Origin: Desulfitobacterium chlororespirans DSM 11544
Lineage (GTDB): Bacteria > Bacillota > Desulfitobacteriia > Desulfitobacteriales > Desulfitobacteriaceae
Assembly: GCF_900143285.1 (NCBI RefSeq)
Contig: NZ_FRDN01000006.1
Coordinates: 372,001-436,000 of the forward strand
Direction: 5' to 3'
Length of the DNA stretch: 64,000 nt
A model generated the notes under the pieces. The model was not told the DNA's origin. It saw only the letters and a list, made by a program, of their open reading frames with translations, and did not search any database. The position numbers and the translations under genes are program-made. Positions 8,948 through 17,567 of this stretch are shown here, in pieces. Each line of letters starts with the position of its first letter. Position 1 is the first letter of the stretch.

Positions 8948-8988
8948 GCTCAAAGCACAGTATAAACCGGCATAGGTCGGATATCATG

Positions 8989-9030
8989 GCACAGATCCTG
9001 GGGAAATGTCCCCTGGATTTGTGCTTTCTT
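8989..9030 (+). terminator. rho-independent terminator after metG-tatD
   Basis: GCACAGATCCTGGGG pairs with TCCCCTGGATTTGTGC around a short AATG loop, followed by TTTCTTTATGTTTTT. The stem is long with one or two mismatches. Confidence 0.85.
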
Positions 9031-9125
9031 TATGTTTTTAAGCTGGAACACTGGCTTAGCCTTGGGTGAATGAGTGAAAAGCTCCCTGGCTTCTGTCGGG
9101 AAGGACAAGAGAAGTTCTTTTTTTT

Positions 9126-9153
9126 CCCCTGCTTACATAACGTTTAGCAGGGG
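9126..9153 (+). promoter_or_regulatory. hairpin overlapping the ribosome site of the 3D-domain gene
   Basis: CCCCTGCT (9126-9133) is complementary to AGCAGGGG (9146-9153), with a 12-base loop. The right arm contains most of the G-rich ribosome site (GGGGGG ends at 9155) of the gene starting at 9162, so folding would hide the start. A T-run precedes the left arm. It could be a translational switch or the tail of a leader RNA. Confidence 0.5.
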
Positions 9154-9161
9154 GGAATAGT

Positions 9162-10010
9162 ATGTATTCATTACCTATAGCTACCTATACGGATTATTGG
9201 CGCTTAGCGAAAAACCGTAGTCTGACCATGGGTGGAACCTTGGTATTGGCAGGAAGCACGTTGCTTTATGCTCCGACGGATGCCTTTCCCAAAAGAATGG
9301 AACTAACCCTGCCTGTGTTCGAAAGGAACAGTCAAAGCCCGGCTTCTGTTCCCGGCACCCAAGCTTTGGGGAGGGAGGAAACTCTCCTGAATCCGGAAGG
9401 AACAGCGGTTCCTTTAGCGGAGGGGATAGGGGCCGCGGAGGGGGTTGGGGTGGAAATTGGCCAGATAGCCATGACCTATCGCATCGAAGATGTGGAAATT
9501 CCCATCAATACGGAGTATATAGAGTCGGATCGGTTGCTTCCCGGCACGAGCCAGGTTCAGGAGGAGGGCCAGGTAGGGGTAGAGCGCCAGGTTATTCGCA
9601 CGACGACCATAGGAGGGGAGCTCAACGATGAGCAGATCGTGAATCAATTTTTCCTCAATGCCCCGAAGAAGAGGGTGGTGATCCAGAATACCAGGCCTGT
9701 GGAGCGGAGTGATGTGGATCTCAACCAATACACTGTCCTGAAGACCTTCGAGGTGGAAGCTACGGCCTATACCTATACAGGCAACCCGACGGCGACGGGC
9801 GTCTGGCCCCGGGAAGGGTTGATTGCGGTGGATCCGCGGGTGATCCCTTTAGGAACAGAGGTTTATGTGGAAGGCTATGGACATGCCATAGCTGCCGATA
9901 CAGGGGGGGCGATTAAAGGGAATATTATCGATGTCTTTTTTCCCAGTTTACAGCGCTGCATTCAATGGGGAAGAAGGCCGGTGGTCATCCACATTTTGGA
10001 TAATAAATAA
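9162..10010 (+). CDS. 3D-domain cell-wall protein
   Basis: 282-residue predicted membrane-anchored protein. A hydrophobic segment lies at about residues 24-40 (TLVLAGSTLLYA). The C-terminal 90 residues form a 3D domain, a double-psi-barrel related to MltA lytic transglycosylases, with ATAYTYTG, ATG, GLIAVDPRVIPLGTEVYVEGYG and AADTGGAIKGNIIDVFF; the three conserved aspartates are present. The middle (about 50-190) is unassigned and Glu/Val-rich. It is followed by a second 3D-domain gene, and both lie where B. subtilis has yabE. A role in peptidoglycan remodelling is inferred from the domain; the substrate is unknown. Confidence 0.85.
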   Translation: MYSLPIATYTDYWRLAKNRSLTMGGTLVLAGSTLLYAPTDAFPKRMELTLPVFERNSQSPASVPGTQALGREETLLNPEGTAVPLAEGIGAAEGVGVEIGQIAMTYRIEDVEIPINTEYIESDRLLPGTSQVQEEGQVGVERQVIRTTTIGGELNDEQIVNQFFLNAPKKRVVIQNTRPVERSDVDLNQYTVLKTFEVEATAYTYTGNPTATGVWPREGLIAVDPRVIPLGTEVYVEGYGHAIAADTGGAIKGNIIDVFFPSLQRCIQWGRRPVVIHILDNK

Positions 10011-10037
10011 GAAAATGGAAAATATAACCAAAAAGCT

Positions 10038-10066
10038 TTGACAGATGCGGGAGATTTGGTTAAAAT
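10038..10066 (+). promoter_or_regulatory. sigma-A promoter of the YabE-like gene
   Basis: TTGACA at 10038-10043, a 17-base spacer and TAAAAT at 10061-10066: a perfect -35 and a five-of-six -10 box. The coding start at 10104 with GGAGGGATGAG follows. Confidence 0.85.
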
Positions 10067-10103
10067 AATGGGGTAGGTCAGAGTTAAATTATGGAGGGAT
10101 GAG

Positions 10104-11273
10104 ATGTTAGAGAAGACACGAACTTCGGTCTTTTCCCTAGTTCGTAGCTCCCGTAAAGCCCAAATCTCCGTTACATTACTGACTGTGGCATTCATCGTAG
10201 CATCAGTATTTTTGTTAAAAGCCAAGACGATCACCGTTGAGATTGATGGAGGAACACAGAGCCTCACAACCCTCTACTCAACCGTCGGTGCAGCTCTTGA
10301 ACACTCAAGGCTTGGTATTTACCCCGAGGATATCGTAGAACCGAATCGCGAGACGGGTATCGCGAAAGGATTAGAGATTAAGATTACGCGCAGCCTCCCT
10401 GTGGAGTTGACAGTGGACGGGGAAGCGTATCCGGCTCGGACCCCTGCGCCCACTGTGGGTGAAGCCCTGGTTGATTTATCAAATCGTTTGGGATTGGATC
10501 TCAAGGTAACGGATGAGGTTAATCTCCATCGAGAGGCTGTCCTGGTAGCCGATGCTAAACTTGAGGTTCGGCGGGCAGTTCCTGTTAAGGTCAAAGTCGA
10601 TGGGAAAGAAATTGATACTTATTTAGCCCCGCGCACAGTGGAAGAAGCTTTGGATAAGCTTGATATTGCTTTAAACGAGAAGGATAAGGTATCTCTACCA
10701 ATGAAGCACATGATAGAAGCCGAAGACGAGATTCAAGTGGTTCGGGTAGAGGAAAAAATCGAGACCATGACCAATGAGATTCCCTATCAGACGGTTGCTC
10801 AGTCGGCAGATTTTCCAATAGGATTGCCGGATAAGGTTGTGACAAAAGGGGTAAACGGTCAACATGAGCAGACGATGAAGATCACCATGGAAGATGGGGT
10901 CGAAGTCGCACGAGAGGTTTTGCAGCAGGAGGTTTTACGGGCTCCTGTGAATCAAGTGGTTTCACGAGGAGCACAGACCACCATTTCCCGTGGTGGCAAA
11001 ACCATCGAATTTAAACGCGCTTATTTGATGAGGGCTTCCGCTTATTCGGGCGGCGGAAGGACAGCAACAGGGCATAACGTTCGCTACGGAGTGATTGCCG
11101 TAGATCCGCGAGTGATTCCTTTAGGAACAGAAGTTTATGTGGATGGATATGGTGAGGCAGTCGCACTGGACACCGGGGGTGCGATCAAAGGAAACCGGGT
11201 TGATTTATATATGAATACGGAGGACGCCTGCTGGTCTTGGGGGGTTCGCTCCGTAGTGGTTTATGTAAAATAA
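10104..11273 (+). CDS. DUF348/G5/3D-domain protein, YabE-like
   Basis: 389-residue secreted or membrane-anchored wall protein. An N-terminal transmembrane helix (about 24-40) is followed by DUF348 repeats (ITVEIDGGTQSLTT, LPVELTVDGE, VPVKVKVDGK), a G5 domain (about 215-290, EEKIETMTNEIPYQT ... GVEVAREVL) and a C-terminal 3D domain with AVDPRVIPLGTEVYVDGYG and ALDTGGAIKGNRVDLY. This is the architecture of YabE/YuiC and resembles resuscitation-promoting-factor relatives. Its place between tatD and rnmV matches B. subtilis yabE. Likely a peptidoglycan lytic enzyme; activity inferred. Confidence 0.9.
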   Translation: MLEKTRTSVFSLVRSSRKAQISVTLLTVAFIVASVFLLKAKTITVEIDGGTQSLTTLYSTVGAALEHSRLGIYPEDIVEPNRETGIAKGLEIKITRSLPVELTVDGEAYPARTPAPTVGEALVDLSNRLGLDLKVTDEVNLHREAVLVADAKLEVRRAVPVKVKVDGKEIDTYLAPRTVEEALDKLDIALNEKDKVSLPMKHMIEAEDEIQVVRVEEKIETMTNEIPYQTVAQSADFPIGLPDKVVTKGVNGQHEQTMKITMEDGVEVAREVLQQEVLRAPVNQVVSRGAQTTISRGGKTIEFKRAYLMRASAYSGGGRTATGHNVRYGVIAVDPRVIPLGTEVYVDGYGEAVALDTGGAIKGNRVDLYMNTEDACWSWGVRSVVVYVK

Positions 11274-11374
11274 GCGAGGCCTGACAGGCAGTTCATAAAC
11301 CATTCAATAATAAGGAAAACAAAAATGAAAGTGACCTACACAACTTTCGAGATTAAGATATAAGCAATCAAACC

Positions 11375-11414
11375 ATGAGGTTCTTCGAAATAAAGTCGAA
11401 GGGCCTCATTTTTC
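11375..11414 (+). terminator. rho-independent terminator after the YabE-like gene
   Basis: ATGAGG and an inner CTTCGA pair with TCGAAG and CCTCAT, followed by TTTTTC. Confidence 0.8.
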
Positions 11415-11483
11415 TATATCCAGCATCATATTATCTAAAGGAAACCGGCTGGCAGCGGCAAAGAAAATCAAGGGGGGAGCGGA

Positions 11484-12200
11484 TTGCGAAGACCCGTAGT
11501 AATTCCTGGCAGGCAGACTCAGGGCATGGCGATCATAATCGTCCTGACCGTAATGTTTGGATTAGTCCTTTCCGTATTTTATCAAGGTTCGGCGGCAGTT
11601 CTGGGACCTCTCGAAACAAAAGTTAAGGTTGTGGTCGATGCAGGTCATGGCGGATATGATCCGGGGGCGATCACGAAGCAGGGCGTTTACGAAAAAGAAA
11701 TTAATCTGCAAATGGCCAAGCGAGTAAAGGAGCTGCTGGAGCCTGCCGGTATTGAGGTTATTCTGACCCGGGAAGAGGATATTGATTATGTTCCGGAAGG
11801 GGTCCGAGGCAGGCAGCCCAAGAAGCAGGCCGATCTTAATCATCGTATCTCCTTAGCTAACGAAGTCGAGGCCGATACCCTGATCAGCTTACATCTGAAT
11901 GCAACGCCCTCAGGACGAAATACCGGTGCCGAAACCTTTTATTATTTTGATTCCGAAGAGGGGAAGCGATTAGCAGAAACGATTCAGCAGGAGCTTATCA
12001 AAGTTCCGGGAATGAATCGCAGGATTGCCAAGCCGGGGGATTTTTATCTGATCAAAAATGCTCCTATGCCTGCGGTCATTGTCGAGTTGGGCTATATCAG
12101 CAATCCCAAAGAATTGGCCAGGCTGCGGCAGTCCTGGTATCAGGATCAGTTGGCTCAGGCTGTGGCTAAAGGTGTAGCCAATTATTTCGGCTTGCCTTAA
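11484..12200 (+). CDS. cwlD: N-acetylmuramoyl-L-alanine amidase CwlD
   Basis: 238-residue zinc amidase (Amidase_3 family) with an N-terminal membrane/signal segment at about residues 15-33. Zinc and catalytic motifs: VVVDAGHGGYDPGA, the Glu in YEKEINLQMAK, SLHLNA, and the C-terminal VELGYISN. In Bacillus CwlD removes the peptide from muramic acid so that muramic delta-lactam can form in the spore cortex. The start is TTG 11484 with GGGGGGAG just upstream; no ATG start covers the signal segment. The length matches CwlD, but other spore amidases of this family cannot be fully excluded. Confidence 0.85.
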   Translation: MRRPVVIPGRQTQGMAIIIVLTVMFGLVLSVFYQGSAAVLGPLETKVKVVVDAGHGGYDPGAITKQGVYEKEINLQMAKRVKELLEPAGIEVILTREEDIDYVPEGVRGRQPKKQADLNHRISLANEVEADTLISLHLNATPSGRNTGAETFYYFDSEEGKRLAETIQQELIKVPGMNRRIAKPGDFYLIKNAPMPAVIVELGYISNPKELARLRQSWYQDQLAQAVAKGVANYFGLP

Positions 12201-12423
12201 GTTTACAAATTTTCTCGGGTATTGATACTTTTTGGATAGTTGACTCCTTGCCGGGAAAAATTAAAACTGAAGAAATCTTCAGCGATTTTTATTGATTTCT
12301 AAAGGGATCCCTTCTTAATGTAAAATAGTGGATTGGGATTCCGGCAATACTTATACATAAGGACAATTGAAGAGGGGACAATAAAGTCAGTGACCGAATC
12401 AAGATGAAGGAGTTGATCTCAGA

Positions 12424-13578
12424 ATGAAGCGGTTTCTGACTTTAAATTTAATAGCTGTTTTGGTATTGAGTTTTAGCTTGGTTGGGTGTAATACAGCGCA
12501 GCAGCAAAACACCCAAGCACCGAATCAGATCGCCACGGAAAGCGGCGAACCTCCAAAAGCTGAGGCAGAGACTCGTCAGGATGTTCTAGGGGAAGAGAAA
12601 CGGGTGGTCATGGGTTTCTATACGGACCCTGAAGGAGAGATCCCCGGCTCCAAGGAATCGATGATGAAGAACATCAAAATGATGGATGAGGTTTCCTTCT
12701 TCTGGTATAGTTTTGATGCCAATGGAAAAATTCTCACCACAGGGAAAAAAGATCTCAGCATTAAAGAAGCAGCGCAAAAGAATGGAGCTAAAGCCTACGC
12801 TTTAATTCATAATATGCGCGGCGGCCTCTTCGATGCCAACCTGGCTCACAGTGTGTTCGCCAATCCTCAGACCCGGTCTAAGTTTATCAACAATATTGTG
12901 CAACTGGTTTTGAATGAGAAATGGGATGGTGTGGCCATTGATATTGAAAAGACACCACCCGCTGACCGCAACAACTTCACAGCCTTCTTAGGTGAACTTC
13001 ACGGTGCCTTAAAGGCTAAAGACAAGGTGCTCAACGTATCCATTCCGGCTAAGTTTATCGATTACCCATCTGACCTTTGGTCCGGGGCTTATGATTATGC
13101 CTCCATCGGTAAAAATGCCGACCAAATCGTGCTGATGACCTATGACGAGCATGGACTGGGAACCACCCATGGACCGATATCTTCCCACGCCTGGGTCAAT
13201 AAAGTAATCTCTTATGCGGTAACCAAAATCCCCAGGGAGAAAATCGTCTTAGGGCTTCCTGTCTACTCCTTTGACTGGGGTTCCAACAAGCCCACCATGC
13301 CCGACTATCTCTCCTATGAGCAAAGTATGGCCCGTGCCAAAAAACATGGGGTGGAAGTTGGCTATGATGAAGAGCATAAAGTTCCCTGGTATACTTACAC
13401 AGCCAATGGTGTCCGTCATGAAGTATACTTTGAAAACAAGCAAAGCCTGCAGCCCAAGATGGAATATGCCCGGGAGCATAAGCTTCATGGCGTAGCCATC
13501 TGGAGATTGGGGATGGAAGATCCCTCCATCTGGGACAGCTTGGTCAAGACTTACGGAACCAATAAGAATAAGAAATAG
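12424..13578 (+). CDS. GH18-domain lipoprotein, spore-germination-hydrolase type
   Basis: 384-residue glycoside hydrolase family 18 protein with a lipoprotein signal (hydrophobic residues 5-19, lipobox LVGC, Cys22) and a Gln/Ala/Pro-rich linker. The catalytic barrel shows DGVAIDIEKTPPADR, where the D-x-D/E-x-E type motif reads DIE, then MTYDEHG, GLPVYSFDWG and the C-terminal GVAIWRLGMEDPSIW. It resembles the catalytic domains of YaaH/SleL/YdhD without LysM repeats. It probably acts on peptidoglycan outside the cell; a cortex role is inference from the family and the neighbouring cwlD. Confidence 0.85.
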   Translation: MKRFLTLNLIAVLVLSFSLVGCNTAQQQNTQAPNQIATESGEPPKAEAETRQDVLGEEKRVVMGFYTDPEGEIPGSKESMMKNIKMMDEVSFFWYSFDANGKILTTGKKDLSIKEAAQKNGAKAYALIHNMRGGLFDANLAHSVFANPQTRSKFINNIVQLVLNEKWDGVAIDIEKTPPADRNNFTAFLGELHGALKAKDKVLNVSIPAKFIDYPSDLWSGAYDYASIGKNADQIVLMTYDEHGLGTTHGPISSHAWVNKVISYAVTKIPREKIVLGLPVYSFDWGSNKPTMPDYLSYEQSMARAKKHGVEVGYDEEHKVPWYTYTANGVRHEVYFENKQSLQPKMEYAREHKLHGVAIWRLGMEDPSIWDSLVKTYGTNKNKK

Positions 13579-13617
13579 CCAGTAGCCAATAGGCCGTTCT
13601 GAAATAGGGCGTACGGT

Positions 13618-13656
13618 AAGGAGCAGGAGAAATCTCTTCTGCTCCTTACTTTTTTA
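13618..13656 (+). terminator. rho-independent terminator after the GH18 lipoprotein
   Basis: AAGGAGCAG pairs with CTGCTCCTT, with an inner GAGA/TCTC pairing, and is followed by ACTTTTTT. Confidence 0.85.
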
Positions 13657-13729
13657 TAGGCGTGCTTATTTGTGAAATCAGTGCAGGTAGGTTAAGATAG
13701 AAAAGATAAGGGAGGAATTGTTTGCAAAG

Positions 13730-14338
13730 ATGATTGAAGAGTTAATCGTGGTGGAAGGTAAAAATGATGCTCATGCAGTGCGCAGAGCTTTAGGAAATGT
13801 GGATATACTGTGGACGGAGGGTTACGGGTTAACCCAGGAAAAGTTAGGTTACATTGCTGAGGCAGCCAAGCGCTGCGGCGTAATCGTAGTGACAGATCCG
13901 GATTCCGTAGGGGAACAAATCCGGGAACGGATCCGGCGGCATGTGCCGGAAGCCAAGCATGTTTATTTGTCTAAAAAGGATGCCCGCTCTGCCAAGGATG
14001 ATGATATTGGTGTAGAAAATGCCAGTCCTGAAGACATTCAAAAGGCGTTCCAAAAGATCAGGACAGATACACTTTATTCCGAACCAAAGAATAGTGAATA
14101 CCCAACTGAAGGGACCTCATTCGCAATGAAGGATTTGCTGGAAGCCGGGCTGGCGGGATTGAGCCATTCGGCAGAACGACGCCTGGCAGTGGGAAAGATC
14201 TTAGGGATTGGGGATGCTAATGCCAAGCAATTTTTGCGGCGCTTAAATCGGTTTGGAATCACCCATGAGGAATTCAATAAGGCGGTTAGGGAGGCTATTC
14301 ATGGAGAACGCAGCGAATTATACCCGGCGCATTCTTAA
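13730..14338 (+). CDS. rnmV: ribonuclease M5
   Basis: TOPRIM-domain enzyme that matures 5S rRNA at both ends. The TOPRIM signature IVVEGKNDAHAVRRAL is at the N-terminus and VVTDPDSVGEQIR follows, carrying the DxD-type metal residues; the C-terminal DUF4093 region contains FLRRLNRFGI. The start is uncertain. GGAGG at 13711-13715 is only two bases before TTG 13718 and fourteen before ATG 13730; ATG is chosen because it fits the family N-terminus. Overlaps the start of rsmA by 38 bases, as in B. subtilis rnmV-ksgA. Confidence 0.92.
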   Translation: MIEELIVVEGKNDAHAVRRALGNVDILWTEGYGLTQEKLGYIAEAAKRCGVIVVTDPDSVGEQIRERIRRHVPEAKHVYLSKKDARSAKDDDIGVENASPEDIQKAFQKIRTDTLYSEPKNSEYPTEGTSFAMKDLLEAGLAGLSHSAERRLAVGKILGIGDANAKQFLRRLNRFGITHEEFNKAVREAIHGERSELYPAHS

Positions 14339-15137
14339 AGGCGGTGCCAAAGCCCACAAATCCTTAGGACAGAATTTTTTGATGGATGACCGGGTCATCG
14401 AGGCTATTGCAGCCGCCAGTATTAAAGACCCGGAAATCCCCATCGTCGAGATTGGACCAGGATTGGGAGTCCTGACCCGGGTCTTGGCCCAAAAAGCGCA
14501 AAAAGTGTGGGCGGTAGAGCTGGACCGGGGGAAAGTGAATCTATTGCAGAGAGAGCTGCAAGGGCTGCCCGTAGATATTCTCAATATGGATGCCCTAAAG
14601 CTGGATTTGAAGGATATCTGGGGCACGGGAAAAGGAGTGCTGGTAGGAAACCTCCCTTACTACATTACCAGCCCCCTGTTGATGCATTTTTTGGAGCAGA
14701 AGGACTCCCTCGCTAGTATGGTGGTCATGGTCCAAAAGGAAGTGGCGGATCGTTTGGTCGCCAAACCCGGCGGCAAGGATTATGGGATTCTGTCCATAGC
14801 AGCCCAAGTCTCAGCCCAAGCGGAGAAACTCTTTGAGGTGACCCCCCAGGCCTTTTGGCCGGCACCTAAAGTCACTTCAGCCGTGGTGCGCTTTGAGCTG
14901 CGCTCTTATCCGGGATTCAGGGTAAAGGAAAAGGACTTCTTCCGGGTGGTTAAGGCCGCCTTTAGTCAAAGGCGCAAAACCTTAGGGAATTCCTTGGCCG
15001 GAGGACTTGGCCTCCCTAAACAGCAGATCGGGGAGATTCTGGCCGCAGCCGGTGTGGATGAACAGAGAAGAGCGGAAACCTTAAGCATAGAGGAGTTTCA
15101 AGCAGTGACGGAAGCTGTTATGAAAAATTTAGACTGA
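14301..15137 (+). CDS. rsmA: 16S rRNA dimethyladenosine transferase (KsgA)
   Basis: 278-residue SAM-dependent enzyme dimethylating A1518 and A1519 of 16S rRNA. Motifs: KSLGQNFLMD, EIGPGLGVLTRVL (motif I), VELDRGKV, and NLPYYITSPLL (motif IV, the catalytic N-L-P-Y). ATG 14301 is supported by AGGGAGG eight bases upstream; an in-frame ATG at 14253 lies deeper in rnmV without a ribosome site. Confidence 0.95.
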   Translation: MENAANYTRRILKGGAKAHKSLGQNFLMDDRVIEAIAAASIKDPEIPIVEIGPGLGVLTRVLAQKAQKVWAVELDRGKVNLLQRELQGLPVDILNMDALKLDLKDIWGTGKGVLVGNLPYYITSPLLMHFLEQKDSLASMVVMVQKEVADRLVAKPGGKDYGILSIAAQVSAQAEKLFEVTPQAFWPAPKVTSAVVRFELRSYPGFRVKEKDFFRVVKAAFSQRRKTLGNSLAGGLGLPKQQIGEILAAAGVDEQRRAETLSIEEFQAVTEAVMKNLD

Positions 15138-15247
15138 AGTACCAGAACTCAATAAGTGGCAAAAGAAGAACAGCCATGACATGGGGAGTCTATGAAGTGA
15201 TAGCTTAACAGTCACAACAACGGCATCCCTCCGCATATCTGAATGAC

Positions 15248-15499
15248 TTGGAAGAATGGCAGCGGTATCAATACGACCCGGGACATTATCTCGGCGGCAA
15301 CATAAATCCTCAATTAAAATATGCCTCAGGGACCAATGCCGGAAAGTACTTTGCAGCTCTTTGTTTAATGCTGGGAGTTATCTCCGGCATTGGCACGGTA
15401 TTTACCTTCATTGAGGGAACAGGAAATATCCTGGGTTTATTAATGACCTTGTTATTCATTAGTGTTGGCCTTACTTGTTTTGGGGATAACAAAGAATAG
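15248..15499 (+). CDS. small predicted two-helix membrane protein
   Basis: 83 residues with a hydrophilic N-terminus (EEWQRYQYDPGHYLGG) and two hydrophobic stretches at about residues 34-53 and 60-77, ending in a charged tail. The start is TTG with a weak upstream site, so it is uncertain. No family recognised. Plausible because the hydrophobic pattern and the acidic/polar N-terminus are protein-like and no better frame covers the space. Confidence 0.5.
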   Translation: MEEWQRYQYDPGHYLGGNINPQLKYASGTNAGKYFAALCLMLGVISGIGTVFTFIEGTGNILGLLMTLLFISVGLTCFGDNKE

Positions 15500-15573
15500 T
15501 CAGGGGAGCAAGAATTCCGTCTATTCATCTCTGTGCTCACTATGATAGAATAGAGACAAAGGAGAGTGCGGCT

Positions 15574-15789
15574 ATGGAAGAAGAATTATTAAGACAAATT
15601 CTAACCCAGTTGCAAGGCTTAACTTCTGAAGTGCAGGCAATCAAGGATAGCCAGGAAAGAATGGAAAGTGATCTGAGTATTCTGCAGTATGATGTAGGCC
15701 ATCTTAAGAAAGACGTAAAAGATATTAAGCGTGATCTTGGCCATGTCTGGACGGATATCAAGCATTTTGATAATCGCCTGGCAGCTTAG
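15574..15789 (+). CDS. small coiled-coil protein
   Basis: 71 residues forming one long amphipathic helix with a heptad pattern (LLRQILTQLQGLTSEVQAIK, then MESDLSILQYDVGHLKKDVK). AAAGGAGAG lies before ATG 15574. It resembles many short Firmicute coiled-coil proteins of unknown role. A likely self-associating or partner-binding peptide; nothing more specific can be said. Confidence 0.65.
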   Translation: MEEELLRQILTQLQGLTSEVQAIKDSQERMESDLSILQYDVGHLKKDVKDIKRDLGHVWTDIKHFDNRLAA

Positions 15790-15835
15790 AAAGAAAAGGT
15801 TGATAAGCTTATCAAATAGTTAAGCATTAAATTCC

Positions 15836-15870
15836 AGGGACGTATTTGCGCGAACATGCAGTACGTCCCT
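15836..15870 (+). terminator. hairpin after the coiled-coil gene
   Basis: AGGGACGTA pairs with TACGTCCCT around an 17-base loop, followed by CGACTTTACTTGTTTTTT. A 16-base perfect palindrome (15800-15815, centred on AAGCTT) lies just upstream. Confidence 0.55.
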
Positions 15871-15918
15871 CGACTTTACTTGTTTTTTGGAAGTAATAAA
15901 GAATAGCCGAAAAATATA

Positions 15919-15955
15919 ATGAAAAAGCAGCAAACCGCTAAGGATTTGCTGCTTT
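15919..15955 (-). terminator. rho-independent terminator of the metF-like gene
   Basis: On the minus strand AAAGCAGCAAA and TTTGCTGCTTT form an 11-base perfect stem followed by TTTCATTATATTTTT. The T-rich exit on the minus side assigns it to the gene ending at 15993. Confidence 0.8.
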
Positions 15956-15992
15956 ATTACTAAGTTCTATTTTGTGTTTAGATGCCTCCTGC

Positions 15993-17567
15993 TTACTTAG
16001 CCGATTCGGCACCTTTAACTTTGGCTGCTTCCTCTTCAGGTGTAGGGATGCCTAAAATCTTTCCGGAGTGATCCCGCCCTAAGAAGAAATTAGACCATGA
16101 GGAAGTTTGGTACAAATCCCAGTCGGCGGGAGGGATGTGATGGGAATCCAGATCCCCTTCTTCATCGTATTTTTTCAGACGGGCATACGCTCTGACATAA
16201 ATACATTGCTTCTGGTTGGGATAAACCTCACACCAGCCCTGATAGCTGCCGCCACAGGCACCGTTTCTTTGGTTCTTGGGACATTGGGACATGGGACAGA
16301 GATAAGCCAGTTCAAACATGGCGCAGTCACCGCAGTCTTTACAGTCGTTGGTGATGACTTTAGCCAGATGCTCCAAACCGTGCTTGCGGTGATCCTTGCG
16401 CCCTTTATAAATCTTGCGCATGACAGGGAAGAAGTTTTTGCCGGGAGTGAAGAGCATGCTGTGCATCAAGCGCATACCGCTGTAAGCTACTCCTACAGGG
16501 GCATCCAGGGGCAGGTTCTTCCGATTGACGGGTGTAGTGCTATTCAGGCCGGTTTTGGGATCCTTTTCATAATAATAGAATCCATTGGGCATAGGATAAT
16601 CAAACTCAGGTACCAGAGCCATCCAGTCTTTGCTGAGCTCCTCGCCCTTTTCGATCACATACTCCACTTGCTCATACTTGATATTATGCCCGCCGATATG
16701 AACACCGGCAAAGCCCATGCCTTTCATGAGAGCATACATCTTGGCGGCTCTCAGCAAGCGGGCGCTTACCCCTTTATCTTCAGCGGTTCTTTCCTTATCA
16801 ATTTCAGCCAGGAGCTTATCCGTGACCACACAGCCCGGCAGCTGATTCTGGTTCATAATTCTGGCTGCACCGAAGGGGAGAATATAGATATTGCCCACAA
16901 GAGGAACATTGAGATCATTAAGCTTCATGAACTGGAGGACTTCATGGATTTTTCGGGCATCATAGCCAAGCTGAGTGACAATAAACTGAGCTCCGCTGGC
17001 CACCTTTTTCTTCAGTTTATAATATTGGACCATTTGCTCGGCTTCGGTGCCTTTAAAAGGAGAAACGGCGGCACCGGCAAAGAAATCGCTGGGCTGATGA
17101 TAAGACATGCCCTTAGGGCCGGGGATGCCAAGTCCCTCATTCATCTGGGCGATAAGTTCTAAGGCATGGGTGGGATCGAGGTCAAAAACCGGTTTAGGCC
17201 GGCCTTTAAAGCCGGAGACCGTATAATCCCCGGTCATGACCAAAAGGCTGCGGACTTCGGCCCGATCAAGGGCATAAAGCTGGCTTTCCATTTGGTTGCG
17301 GTTTTTATCCTTACAGGTGAAATGGACAAGGGGCTCTATCCCCAGCTTAAGAATCTCCTGACCAAGATAATCGGCGAGAATAGCAGGGTTGCCGCCGGGG
17401 TTATCGGTGATGGTCAGGGCATGAACCTTGCCGCCCTTAGCCGCCTGCTCTGCAGCAAGCAATGCGCTTTCCTGAGCTTTCTCACGTGCTCCTCTCCCAG
17501 GGACCAGCTCCCAAGTGACGGAGAGGGTATTAGGGTCCAACAAAGACTGTTTAAAACGGTTCTCCAT
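15993..17567 (-). CDS. methylenetetrahydrofolate reductase with cysteine-rich MTHFR_C domain
   Basis: 525-residue protein joining an N-terminal MetF-type TIM barrel (about 5-310: VTWELVPGRG, TITDNPGGNP, HFTCKDKNRNQ, VTQLGYDARK, VPLVGNIYIL) to a C-terminal MTHFR_C region (about 385-490) with CKDCGDC, LCPMSQCPKNQ, GACGG, WCEVYP and QCIY. That region resembles MetV, the partner of MetF in acetogens. It should reduce methylene-THF to methyl-THF in the methyl branch of one-carbon or Wood-Ljungdahl metabolism, the cysteines probably holding zinc or iron-sulfur. ATG 17567 is chosen because AAGGGAAAGGGA lies just before it; a GTG at 17603 has a poorer site. It stands alone in the window with its own terminator. 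Confidence 0.85.
   Translation of the reverse strand: MENRFKQSLLDPNTLSVTWELVPGRGAREKAQESALLAAEQAAKGGKVHALTITDNPGGNPAILADYLGQEILKLGIEPLVHFTCKDKNRNQMESQLYALDRAEVRSLLVMTGDYTVSGFKGRPKPVFDLDPTHALELIAQMNEGLGIPGPKGMSYHQPSDFFAGAAVSPFKGTEAEQMVQYYKLKKKVASGAQFIVTQLGYDARKIHEVLQFMKLNDLNVPLVGNIYILPFGAARIMNQNQLPGCVVTDKLLAEIDKERTAEDKGVSARLLRAAKMYALMKGMGFAGVHIGGHNIKYEQVEYVIEKGEELSKDWMALVPEFDYPMPNGFYYYEKDPKTGLNSTTPVNRKNLPLDAPVGVAYSGMRLMHSMLFTPGKNFFPVMRKIYKGRKDHRKHGLEHLAKVITNDCKDCGDCAMFELAYLCPMSQCPKNQRNGACGGSYQGWCEVYPNQKQCIYVRAYARLKKYDEEGDLDSHHIPPADWDLYQTSSWSNFFLGRDHSGKILGIPTPEEEAAKVKGAESAK

Noticed and set aside
16107-17162. 351-codon plus-strand frame
   Set aside because: Antisense shadow of the metF-like gene, whose family motifs are unmistakable.
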